Shown: positions 35,761-45,721 of the stretch, piece by piece | Layout of the letters: every line of letters begins with the position of its first letter | How positions within the stretch are numbered: the stretch's first letter is position 1 | From: Cheiracanthium punctorium | Taxonomy: Eukaryota; Arthropoda; Arachnida; Araneae; Cheiracanthiidae | Length of the DNA: 64,000 nt | NCBI GenBank assembly: GCA_038373885.1 | Contig: JAWZYV010013027.1 | Location: 451,834 to 515,833, forward strand | Direction: 5' to 3' | Position numbers and translations under genes: made by a program | The notes under the pieces: generated by a model | What the model saw: the letters and a program-made list of their open reading frames with translations, nothing else | Told to the model about the DNA's origin: nothing | Database searches by the model: none

Positions 35761-36523
35761 CTCAGAATGTTCACTTAAAAAACAAACTGGATAGACTACA
35801 CGAACCGACTGCTAAGCGCACCTATTTTTCCTTCCTGACATCCCACAATACTGAAGACATTGAACGCGAGACTACTCGCATCACGGATATAATAAACGTC
35901 CCGCTTTCTACAATTCATCTGAAACCGGTAAAAAAAACAACGGAGCTATCAAAACTCCCTCCTAACATTAAAGAAAAAAATTAGGCAGCGTAATACTGCC
36001 AGGAAATTATACCAACGCACTCGTAGTCCCATAGACAGGCAAAAAATATCACAAAAATAAGAGCTGAAAACTAGAGTACTACTACGAGCCCATTCAAATG
36101 AAAACTGGGAAAAATTTTTATCACTAGCCTTAACCCCGAAGACAGTTTCAGTGTGGAAGGCACTGAAAAAAACTAAAAAAACCAAAAAATCGCATATCCC
36201 TCCCCTCAAAGAAGGCAGCAGTTTACGCCTTAACCGACTACGATAAAGCAAATACACTGGCTAGAAACATATGAAAAAGCAATTTAGCCTCCACGAAAAA
36301 CATTGCAGTGGACCCCAACTACGGATTACCATATAAAGGAGACTGTCGATAATTTTCCTTCGCACTCCTTGCACAACTGAAAATCTCCCCCCACAAAATC
36401 GACGGAGCTGGTTATGATAATTAAAAAAACTGTTTAATTAAAAAAATGTCCAGGCAGCGACAAAATTAGTAACGTCCATGCTAAGAAATATGCCTGCACG
36501 TACCCTCATTTTTCCTGACCTCG

Positions 36524-37810
36524 TTGATTAACCACATACTCAAATTAAAATACTTCCCAAAAGCCTGGAAAACATCAATCGTCTGTCCTATACCCAAGCC
36601 AAATCAAAGCAGCACCTCACCTAGCTCGTACAGACCGATTAGTTTATTAAGCGCCTTAAGTAAATTAGCGGAGAGAGTCATACTCCATCGCATTCAAGAA
36701 CACCTTACTCGAAACAACATTATTATTCCCGAACAATTTGGATTTAGAGAACAACACAGTACGACTCACCAACTCCTTAGAGTCACAGAACATATCGCTG
36801 AAGCAATGAAAGAAAAAGAGGAAGTCGGTATTCTCCTCCTAGACATATCAAAAGCGTTTGACAAAGTATACCATATAGGCCTCATGTACAAGCTCATACA
36901 AATCGGCATGCCAGACTCTCTAATTCACTTAATTCATAATTACCTTTCTGACCGTACATTTATGGTTCGTGTAAACAATACTCATTCTAACCGCACTCCT
37001 ATGAATAGTGGTGTTCCCCAAGGATCAATCCTGGGACCTACACTGTTTAATTTGTACGTCAACGATATCCCTAGAAATCCGTACACCATACTTGCTCTGT
37101 TCGCCGACGATACGGCGATTATTTGCAGAGCTCACCACCTCACAATACTCTCAAGATGCATTCAAGCACATATTGACGCTCTCGAAACCTGGCTCGATAC
37201 CTGGAAAATTAAACTAAACTCCGACAAATGCCAAGCAATTCACTTCTCAAGAAAACATAACCCTCCCCGCATATACGTAAACAACAATGTCGTCCCATGG
37301 AGTAACACTGCCACTTATCTGGGAATTACATTGGACAGGTCACTCACATGGAAACCACACATTACTACAATTAGAAACCGCATGGCGGCTGCCGCCAAAA
37401 AGATTGCTCCTATACTTTATTCTAAAAAACTCAGCAAGCAAAACAAAACGCTCATTTACAAAACAATGATCAGGCCTATCGCTACTTACGCAGCCCCCGT
37501 CCGGGCTTTTGCAGCTAAATCGCACATGAAATCCCTGCAAGCTAAACAAAGTGCAATACTTAGAAAAATCCGTAAAGGAAACCACTTCCTAAGAAACACT
37601 ACGATTCAAAATGACCTCGCCATTGAGCCGATTAAGCACACAATCCACAGACTTGCCGTCAACTTTTACGATAATATATCTAGTATCAATAACGACATTC
37701 TTGCCGAATTTCCGGATTACGACTTTCGTGATCCATCTAACAGCAAAAGACCGAAGGCGGTTCTCGCCAAATGCTCTCCATATCTTGACATATTTGATCC
37801 TCCACAATAA
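36524..37810 (+). CDS. Jockey-like LINE reverse transcriptase, 428 codons open
   Basis: RNA-directed DNA polymerase that copies LINE RNA at the nicked target. Visible motifs are FGFREQHSTTHQLLR (about 72-86), motif A LLLDISKAFDKV with D107, motif B NSGVPQGSILGP (161-172), motif C ALFADDTAII with FADD at 193-196, and motif D/E LNSDKCQAIHF and TYLGITLD. The thumb and C-terminal region run to a stop at 37810. The frame starts inside the protein: the endonuclease upstream is broken, so this is the C-terminal part of a longer ORF2. RT motifs are intact, unlike everything around it, which suggests a comparatively young insertion. Confidence 0.92.
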   Translation: MINHILKLKYFPKAWKTSIVCPIPKPNQSSTSPSSYRPISLLSALSKLAERVILHRIQEHLTRNNIIIPEQFGFREQHSTTHQLLRVTEHIAEAMKEKEEVGILLLDISKAFDKVYHIGLMYKLIQIGMPDSLIHLIHNYLSDRTFMVRVNNTHSNRTPMNSGVPQGSILGPTLFNLYVNDIPRNPYTILALFADDTAIICRAHHLTILSRCIQAHIDALETWLDTWKIKLNSDKCQAIHFSRKHNPPRIYVNNNVVPWSNTATYLGITLDRSLTWKPHITTIRNRMAAAAKKIAPILYSKKLSKQNKTLIYKTMIRPIATYAAPVRAFAAKSHMKSLQAKQSAILRKIRKGNHFLRNTTIQNDLAIEPIKHTIHRLAVNFYDNISSINNDILAEFPDYDFRDPSNSKRPKAVLAKCSPYLDIFDPPQ

Positions 37811-38099
37811 CGTACTTCATACTGCGGCTTTTAAAATTAAATTAAATTAAAAATAAAAAACCCTTTCCCTACTAACATCCTATTGGCCGGACTGTTCATG
37901 CAGATCACTTCTTACTGTACTTGACTGATATTCATCTCACCCCGTCCTGTTTGGGGACTCATTACAAGACTGAAAATACCCGACTGAAAGATCTTACATA
38001 CTGGAGTTAAAGGCCTAGTGCAAAGGGCACTCCTACAAGAACCTATCATCAGTCAGTCAGTCAATTAGAGCGGTAGACCTTCCTCCCACCCTCCCCCTA

Positions 38100-38440
38100 T
38101 AATCCGCCCTTGTTTCGTGATGCGTCAGATATCAAGTGGAAAGTCAAATTCTTCCCACACTCACACGCTGGTTTTAATATGGTGGCAAATGCAGTTGTGA
38201 TCCTTTGGCGTAAATTTTCTCTTTGGTACGGACACACGATCTTTTATGGAACCCCATACAAAAAATCACCTGGAATTAGGTCCGGAGAGGGAGGTGGCCA
38301 CGGAAGAAGGCGATTGTCGTCGGCAGGCCCTCGTCTAATCCAACGACGAGGAAGCCCGTTATTTGTGAAACGAAACTCGCAATGTTTCTGTCTTGGAGAA
38401 GACTTTACTGAGGAAAGAAACATTACAAGTTTTGTCTTTT
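38100..38440 (-). pseudogene. Mariner-type transposase, C-terminal fragment
   Basis: On the minus strand the frame ending at 38244 reads RRWIRRGPADDNRLLPWPPP then SPDLIPGDFLYG. This is the region around the third catalytic aspartate (SPDL) of mariner/Tc-type DDE transposases. After a stop the family sequence resumes (ENLRQRITTAFATI). The first two catalytic residues are not recognisable. It belongs to the 34045-39624 element and explains its mobility in the past. Confidence 0.75.
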
Positions 38441-38603
38441 TTGGAGAACAAACTAACTGCCCTCCCCACCCCCGACAAAATTGCATTAATCCATCGCTGT
38501 CATGAAAGTTTACATATTGGACTATTGTGAAATATAACTTGAACCTTTCTTTCTCCAATAAAGTCAACTTTGTTACTGTATTGTTAATATATATATATAT
38601 ATA

Positions 38604-39382
38604 CAGAGTGGCCATAATTAAACTGCAAGTGTTCAAGGGATGCTGGGGAGAAAACTACCGAGAATATTCCAGTGAAATTTGGTATCTACACGTTTCAGAA
38701 CATGCGCAAGTCAAATATGCAAAAAAAATCGTCATTTTCACCCGATAGATGGCGCTGTACCGTATTTCAAAGCTCACCGGTGGCATATAAAACCTCCAAA
38801 ACCGATAGACAGAGCATAGTGACATTCTAAGAGGCATATAAACAACATAAAACATCATTTACAGTTTATCAAAATTCCATACAACTCGCTTCAGTAATTA
38901 ATTTTTTACAGTAACATGTAATCAAAAATTAACGTAAATTAAGATAACGAATTAAACAATTCCTAAAGACGCTTTGGAAAACAATTAAACCATTATTTAT
39001 TCTCATTGACACTCATTGGACCTCTTCTTAATTGTTTCATACGCCGGTATTCTTTCAGAGTAGCTGAATAATTGCTACCATTCTGATAGAATATCTTCAC
39101 TAACAATGCTCGTCCCTTCTTATTCAGAGTCATGATTGACTATTACTCAATGTGGCCTTGTTTTTACACTGTTCGATGGGCTTAAAATTTGCATATATGA
39201 CGTCCATAAGCATTGAAACACGATATAGCGCCAACTATCGGGTGAAAATGGCGATTTTTTTTATTGCATATTTGACTTGCGCATGTTCTGAAACGTGTAG
39301 ATACCAAGTTTCACTGGGATATTCCTGGTAGTTTTCTCTCCAGCACCCCTTGAACACTTGCAGTTTAATTATGGCCACCCTG
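38604..39382 (-). mobile_element. Smaller mariner-type element, 779 bp, about 150-bp TIRs
   Basis: Ends CAGAGTGGCCATAATTAAAC and, reverse-complemented, CAGGGTGGCCATAATTAAAC extend as inverted repeats for about 150 bp (shared CTACACGTTTCAGAACATGC and TTTTCACCCGATAG). TA flanks both sides (38602-38603, 39383-39384). It landed in the TA run of the larger element's right arm. Between the TIRs only the transposase N-terminus remains, so it is an internal-deletion derivative. Confidence 0.9.
38993..39133 (-). pseudogene. DUF4817-type N-terminus of a mariner transposase, 46 codons
   Basis: Starts MTLNKKGRALLVKIFYQNGS, continues TLKEYRRMKQLRRGPMS and then stops. This matches the N-terminal helix-turn-helix (DUF4817 type) that binds element ends. 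Its stop lies within a few codons of where the rest of the transposase has been deleted. It might still encode a DNA-binding peptide, which is inference only. Confidence 0.75.
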
Positions 39383-39626
39383 TATATATTATTTATAAGC
39401 CTTCTGTCGCGCTCCAGAATGACGTTATATAGATCAAATTATAATTTTGTATTATTTTCATGGCAACATGATCATTGTAACAAAGTTTTCTTGAAAATAA
39501 ACACAGAGTTGTTCTACGCTACGTCTTGTGTGTGTTGTATATGATTATCAGGAATTATTATACGTTTTATATACGGCAGCATGCAATACTTTCCAAACCC
39601 GTGAGAGAGTTGTGACACACCCTGTA

Positions 39627-41657
39627 TTTTTCCGAATCTCTACCGCAATTAAATTTTTTAAAAGTGTTCAAAAGTCGCATGATTTCCAGAAAGAAAAGCC
39701 TCAAGGAAAATGGGAAAAAAGTGGGGAAGGTAGCAGCCCATCCCCTAAGGAGGACAAATTACAAATATGTCCTGAAATTGATCGTTAGGTATTCATGTGA
39801 GTCGTATTTTACACCATGGATATCTCTTTCACCAGTTTCTTTCTCTTTGAAAATGCATTACTCTCCCGTCCTTCTTATGATATTTTTTCATTGTTCACTT
39901 CTGAATCAATCAAAGTTCGATTTAGACCAGCGTGTTTTGCGACAATAATTTTTTAATCACATCCTAATGCAGATTTTAAATGTGGTAATAAATTCGATTC
40001 GTTCTTTAAAGATTTCACCGCGTTATTTTAAAGCTGCATAGTATTTTTAAGACAACTGAGTCAATTTCAAGATAGCGGTAGAGGAAACCAAGACGATTCG
40101 CAGTCGCATAGCAATTTGAGATCAAAAACGTTTTTTTCATGCGATAGTTAATAATCACTTTGAGAAAAGTTCTAAGTTAGAGTTCGATCACACACACGCA
40201 TGCTTAGATGGGGTTTGGGGGCAAAAAGTTACTTCGGGGCCCCTTATACTATCACAAGCATTTTAATCCATTTTTAATTGCACCCATTTAACTTATGTTG
40301 CATTTTTGAAGCATAAAAATAAAACATCTCTGAGAATTCCAAAATTTAATTTAGGAATTGCATGTATATTTGCACTTGTTTTGAACAAAATTACGAATTT
40401 AAAAATTATTTCATCTTATCTTAATATTTTTAATGTAGACAGGGATAAAGTCAGGGATGGTAGCGTTTACATAGAATGTGTGCCAGGTTTAGCATCCCAG
40501 AAAATTTTCCTGGTAATCAAAAAATTTGAAGTTTCCTTAGCGTCTTAATTCATGGGCCCTTGAGACGGATCATTATCATTGATTTCGAATGACGACAAAA
40601 TAAGTTTCTAAATCAACCTATTATTAGACAGTGATGTTAAAAGTATTACACAAATTTAATGGTTCTTTTATTGCAGTATATATGAATTTTAATTACATAA
40701 AGATAGGAGATTTGGGTACCCTCAGGAGCCCCGGAGTCTTGTTTGACCGTTTGATATCGGACTCTGGTAGAAGATTGAGTTAACTTTCCTTATCAATTCT
40801 CATTTCAAATGATTTTATACTTCGAATACCGCATTATTCAAATTTAAATGCAATTTATAATTGTTGATTTCAGTTAAAAGTTTTAATACATCATGGACGG
40901 AAATTTTGCTAACACTTCAACACCTTTCTGCAAGTGATTATTTACTGATACCTCAATACAATGTTTTCGTCCCAGCATTGTGTTTTTTTATTGGTATCCT
41001 CTACACATTTTACAAATTTGGCTAAAAGATATTTTTGGAAAACCTTGTATCTTTTATAAACATTTAAAAGGACATTTAAGAGTAAAATTACTCTGAATTT
41101 CTAAAAAATACCAAATGTAACAGCTTAGGTGCGTGGCCAAGGGCTAGCTGATGAGGCTGCAGTCACCCTGAAATGAGTAAACACATGACATTGAGAAAAT
41201 TACGTAGTCATGGATAAATAATGAAAGTTCCAAGCAGACTTCGAAATGATTACAATCGAATGTAATCACCCATAAAAATGTTATTTTACAAATTCAACAA
41301 AAATACTTAAATAAAATTGCATTACTCCAGAATAATTTTTTGAATATTTCATTTCATTAAGATCAAGATTATTGCCATTTTACAATTTTAACAGTAACGG
41401 ACCATAATCGTTATAGAAATTGGCAGTGATCGTAATCGTAATCCTTATCAATTCTTGTGATCCATTACAGATGGCTGTGTAATTGTCCGATGTCTGGTTT
41501 CAAGTTCCTCTTATCTTCTTTTCTTCTTTCTCTGTTTAGGCAATAGTCTGCAGACTAACTTACAGAACTAAACTTTGGAACAGTCACATTGACATTTTGA
41601 ACACAAGACTCTTATAAAATTGTTAAAATGTTCAACTATGTTGAACAAGTATTTGTT
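39627..41657. other. Non-coding DNA, no gene recognised
   Basis: AT-rich. Frames of 80-94 codons (39664-39948, 40306-40548) show no domain. A small inverted pair TGATTACA/TGTAATCA lies at 41247-41268. Confidence 0.45.
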
Positions 41658-41791
41658 GTTAACAAAGCATTAAACATCGTAAAATTATAATACGCAACAA
41701 AAATATATATAGAAGTAGAGTCCTCTTGGAGCAATAGTAGCTCTAAACGAAGAAGACAAGCTACTCTCAATAAGCTGTATCTTGTATCTTG
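41658..41791 (-). repeat. Interspersed repeat R1, copy 2
   Basis: Reverse-complement partner of 2821-2944, aligned from CAAGATACAAGATACAG through GAGCTACTATTG to GCTTTGTTAACA. A 13-bp segment after CTACTATTG is absent from copy 1. Confidence 0.65.
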
Positions 41792-43153
41792 ATATCCTCA
41801 CAGTATATTTATAAGTTACCCTTGAGAAACTTTAGGTTTAGCTATACGGGCCCAAACTGAACTTAATTTTTTATTTTACTTTATTTTTAATACATGTATG
41901 CATCTCCAACTGCAAAGATTTTAAATCCGATTTATGATTTTTTTTAATTCTTTACTCGAACACACTTAGGTCAAAATCAAATAAAATGTGAACATCCCCA
42001 ACACTACTAAAAAGAGTTCTATCGATTAAGTTATGTTGCATTCCAGATTTTGAGTCTTCAGCCACCAACCGAAAACTCTAAATCCTATCTTAAACCACCG
42101 TTAATTTAACTTACAGTGCATTTCCCGAGATTTCTTCCGAAATTTCCATCTTTAATCAGGAGATATTTGTTGAAATTTGAACTATAGACAGACGACAGAT
42201 TAAAAAGTGGTCGTGAGTCACCCGTCGTCCGGCTGAGCTGAAATCGCCTCTCACTCATTAATGAGGGCTTTTTTCTGCCAAAGATCGTATGTACATGTTT
42301 TGGGAGATACTGCGAAACTGATCAAACGCTTCTTGGAAAATCCGACGGACATTAGACGTCATTTATTATTGTTGTTGATGGACTGATGCGTGAGTTTCAA
42401 AGAGGGGTACTTCTAAAACACTTATCAAGAGATAGCGGGAATATCGGCGATGAAAAATATTCATCTGAAAGGCAGATTCAACAGGGATAGTTGCCCAGTG
42501 TGAGGCAGCGTGAAAGAAAAATCTGGGCTGTTTCTGTTTGTCAAGTTGAGGTTTATTTTATGCTAGGTTCCGTGCCGGGGAACAGGCAACAAGGGCAATT
42601 GTTTGCCCAGGGTGACAAGTACCAGAGGGAGCCGCCTAAAATTCGTAATGTCTGTTTTGATGTAGTTATTATTATTATTAGCAAACTTTGTGTTAATCTA
42701 TATGAATCTGGAGAAAATAAACAATTCTAGATCCTGCTTCACCTTCCGATCCAAATCTATTCTGACTGTGATTCCACCTACCTTCTTCAAATAAGAACGA
42801 AGTTTGAAAGGGAAGGCAGTTTGGTGAGAAGTAACTTTGAGAAACATAATTCTGCTATGCAGTGCTCTTCCTCGATGTTTGGGTGAAAATTTTCTCTAAC
42901 ATGCAACCGCTATTTAACTCCTTTTTTACTAATAAATCTGAATAAAATTTAAATTTTATTATTTTCGAATCCTAATAAAAGCTATGAAAAATTGATACAT
43001 AACTTTGCTTCTTTAGAGATATAAAATCAAATTTACTAGATAAGACTGTTTCTATCCTCAGCTGTGGCGTAACATAACACAGAAATTATCATTACGTTAA
43101 CTAAAATTATGGACTTTTTTTTATAAATGTCTAAAGTTCCCCGACTATGCATG
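41792..43153. other. Non-coding DNA, no gene recognised
   Basis: A 79-codon frame at 42491-42730 has a more balanced composition but no recognisable domain. Confidence 0.4.
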
Positions 43154-44578
43154 TGTAGCAACGATTTTTTTCTCTTCTTCGGACATAATAAAAACAAATT
43201 AAAAATAAAAACAACAATAAGTAAATCATGCTGAAGTGAATGACTTAAGCAAGTGTTTTTCGCAAGCATTTTGTTGGCATAATATTTTTCCCTTTTGTCT
43301 TGGCAACAACGGTTTGTGTATTCGGTTTTTAATTTTACTGTGGCATTATTGTTTTCTAAATTTAATTTATCATCCACAGTATCAACCTCTGCAAAACCTA
43401 CAACACACGTTCATTTGTTTAAATGAACAGGTTTCTTCGTCAGGTTTTATATATAAATATAAAATGAAGAAAAATTACTATTGGAAATGTTTTTTTCTTT
43501 TGAAATTACATAAGTATGAACTTCAATATACACATTTTTCAAAGATGGTATAAATAGCAAATCATTCTCAACTTTCTCTTTACAATGCACTAAAGCATAA
43601 ACATAATCATCAGGTTTCAAATTAACCCATTTATGCCTAGTGTCCCTTTTTTGGGACGGCATTTTCGCTATTAGTCGAAAACGTTATTTATTTTTCCTAG
43701 CCTTTGTTCATGAGTATTGAGCCTCAACTCTACAAACTATTTTAACATGACCCAGTAGGATGTTGATATTTCGATTTTTATGCATAATGATTTTAAAAGA
43801 AATCAATTCCTTGTTCAAGAAGTTGACATCAGAAAATTATCTATTATTTCTGTTATCAGTAAAAATCGAAGAAAGTCGCAAAAATATCCAGGCACAAATG
43901 GGTTAACTTTTCGAGATAGATATACTTTCTGAGACCTTGAATCCTGGTCACGGCACCAGTTTATAGCGTGGCCGTGATCGCATAGGCTTTCAGAAGAAAA
44001 AAGGACCAAACTAAAAATTGTCAGGCGAAACAATATGGATTTACATTCACAAATTTATTTTAAAAATATCTTAAATATATCACCTTTACACACAAATGCC
44101 ATAATATCTCAATATACTTGATGACTTAAAAAAAATCGATATTTATATTCTGTAATTGCACTTAATCGTGCAAAGTTAAATGCTCTATACTGTAGCTTTC
44201 ATAAGACAGAAAAGGTTAAAAACAATAATAATTTTATATTTTTTCTGTGTTTATAGGGGCTAAATCCATGCTTCATTTTGATGTTCTTTAATTTCATCTT
44301 TTCCCCAGGGCACCCCTAAGAAAACATTCCAAAAGTGTACACAACCGGCGAGCGGTGAATAAAAGAAAGCGAGAGAGAGTAATTTCGTTCTGAAGTTTAT
44401 AAAAACCGAATACACAAATCGTTGTTGCCAACGGCAAATGGGAAAAATTTTATGCCAACAAAATGCTTGCGAAGAGCACTAGCTTATGTCATTCACTTCA
44501 GCATTATTTACTTATTGTTGTTTTCATTTTTAATTCTTTATTATTATGCCCGAGGAAGGGAAAAAAATCGTTGCTACA
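43154..44578. repeat. Large foldback: 177-bp inverted arms 1.07 kb apart
   Basis: Left arm 43154-43330 and right arm 44401-44578 are inverted copies at about 88-90% identity, from TGTAGCAACGATTTTTTTC at the outside to CCGAATACACAAA at the inside. The centre contains piggyBac-type MITE copy 1. The outer boundary falls close to the arms; no clear target duplication was found, so it may be a foldback transposon or an inverted segmental duplication. Confidence 0.8.
43626..43902. mobile_element. piggyBac-type MITE (CCCATTTRTGCC family), copy 1
   Basis: 277 bp between TTAA (43622-43625) and TTAA (43903-43906). Ends CCCATTTATGCCTAG and, reverse-complemented, CCCATTTGTGCCTGG. Homologous throughout to copy 2 in the opposite orientation. 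Contains GTCCCTTTTTTGGGAC, a short perfect palindrome. Non-coding. Confidence 0.92.
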
Positions 44579-44616
44579 GCCTGTTTTTAGCTGTGCATGG
44601 TACAAACATTCCTTAA

Positions 44617-44892
44617 CCCATTTGTGCCTGGATATTTTTGCGACTTTCTTCGATTTTTACTGATAACAGAAATAATAGATAAATTTCTGATGTCAACTTC
44701 TTGAACAAGGAATGATTTCTTTTAAAAGCATTATGCATAAAAATCGAAATATCAACATCCTACTTGGTCATGTTAAAATATTTTGTAGAGATGAGGCTCA
44801 ATACTCATGAATAAAGGCTAGGAAAAATAAATAACGTTTTCGACTAATAGCGAAAATGCCGTCCCAAAAAAGGGACGCTAGGCATAAATGGG
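44617..44892. mobile_element. piggyBac-type MITE (CCCATTTRTGCC family), copy 2
   Basis: 276 bp between TTAA (44613-44616) and TTAA (44893-44896), in opposite orientation to copy 1 and at well above 90% identity by eye, so transposed recently. Its right TTAA is simultaneously the left TTAA of the next element. Confidence 0.92.
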
Positions 44893-44896
44893 TTAA

Positions 44897-45402
44897 CCCT
44901 CTCGTCACCGAATTATGAAAAATCAGAGAAAAAAAATCTTTCTAGCATTTAATGCATCTGAAATACTATTATAAATCACGCAAAAATATGTTTTTTTAAT
45001 TTCGATTAATATTACATTTTTCTAATATTAATTTCTGCATTTTCGAAACATTTTGTTATGCTAAAATTAATTTAAAAGGATGCACATATTAGGTAAAGGT
45101 TGAGGAATAAGAAAAAAACTATACTTACTTTAAAAAGAAAAAAAACGGTAAAAAGACAGCGTAAATAATTTCTTAATTTTTCTCCTGAAACAATGAAGCG
45201 AAAACTGTAAAAATGATCTAAATTGACTAGTTCTGCAATCTAGGCACGATTTATGCATCTAGTTAAGATCCTCATATACTTTCTACATGAATTAATGATA
45301 TTGATGTCACTGAAAGAATAAAATACTAAATTCAATTGTTTTCTTTCTAAATATTGCTATTTGAAGTAGAAGCCTCATATGAGGTTTAGGGTGACGAGAG
45401 GG
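44897..45402. mobile_element. piggyBac-type MITE (CCCTCTCGTCACC family), 506 bp
   Basis: Ends CCCTCTCGTCACCG and, reverse-complemented, CCCTCTCGTCACCCTAAACC, bordered by TTAA at 44893-44896 and 45403-45406. The interior is AT-rich and non-coding. A different family from the copies at 43626 and 44617. Confidence 0.88.
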
Positions 45403-45510
45403 TTAATTATGTAATGCAGTTCGTGTGAAAATACAGGTAGGTTACCGAGTACGGTTACTGCTTTAAATTGCCGGCACCAAAACTACTATTTAGCACAAAG
45501 TTATTTACAG

Positions 45511-45680
45511 TCGACAATCGTTTTTTACGAACATTTTTTAAAGAATGCTTACGATTTTACAAACTCGCTGATGATCCCGATTACACTCCCATAAAGTATT
45601 TTACAACTGGAGTTTACGAACAACTTGAGTGGTCCCTCAGGGCTCGTAAAAACGAGTACCGACTGTTTAATGAAAAATAA
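45511..45680 (+). CDS. Possible terminal exon of an unrecognised gene
   Basis: A TTATTTACAG acceptor-like sequence ends at 45510. From there a frame runs to a stop at 45680 and encodes about 55 charged, protein-like residues (RTFFKECLRFYKLADDPDYT, then a YEQLEWSLRARKNEYRLF run). Two AATAAA signals follow (45697-45702, 45716-45721). This is the best non-mobile coding candidate in the window. I do not recognise the family, and no upstream exon was identified. The frame is also open upstream to an ATG at 45468, so an intronless remnant is possible. Confidence 0.4.
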
Positions 45681-45721
45681 AGGAATATTTTAATAGAATA
45701 AAATTTAGAAACCATAATAAA

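Larger units (their letters stand above)
34500..38066 (+). mobile_element. Jockey-like LINE, nearly full length but decayed
   Basis: Order on the plus strand: degenerate ORF1-like region, endonuclease remnant, open reverse transcriptase (36524-37810), then a 250-bp 3' UTR ending in CATCAGTCAGTCAGTCAATT without a long poly-A. Composition (C- and A-rich plus strand) differs from the surrounding T-rich DNA. It is inserted in the mariner-type element. The 5' limit is a guess, as no target duplication was identified. Confidence 0.75.
34045..39624 (-). mobile_element. Large mariner-type element (5580 bp with nested LINE and mariner)
   Basis: Ends CAGGGTGTGCCACAATTC and, reverse-complemented, CAGGGTGTGTCACAACTC are flanked by TA (34043-34044, 39625-39626). 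Inside each end an inverted arm recurs: GAAGGCTTATAAATA, a TA run, then AATACAGYAACAARGYTGAC, at about 34077-34260 on the plus strand and 38440-38603 plus 39385-39410 on the minus strand. The minus strand keeps the transposase C-terminus (38100-38440). A jockey-like LINE occupies the middle and another mariner sits in the right arm's TA run. The left arm has lost about 200 bp compared with the right. Confidence 0.8.
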
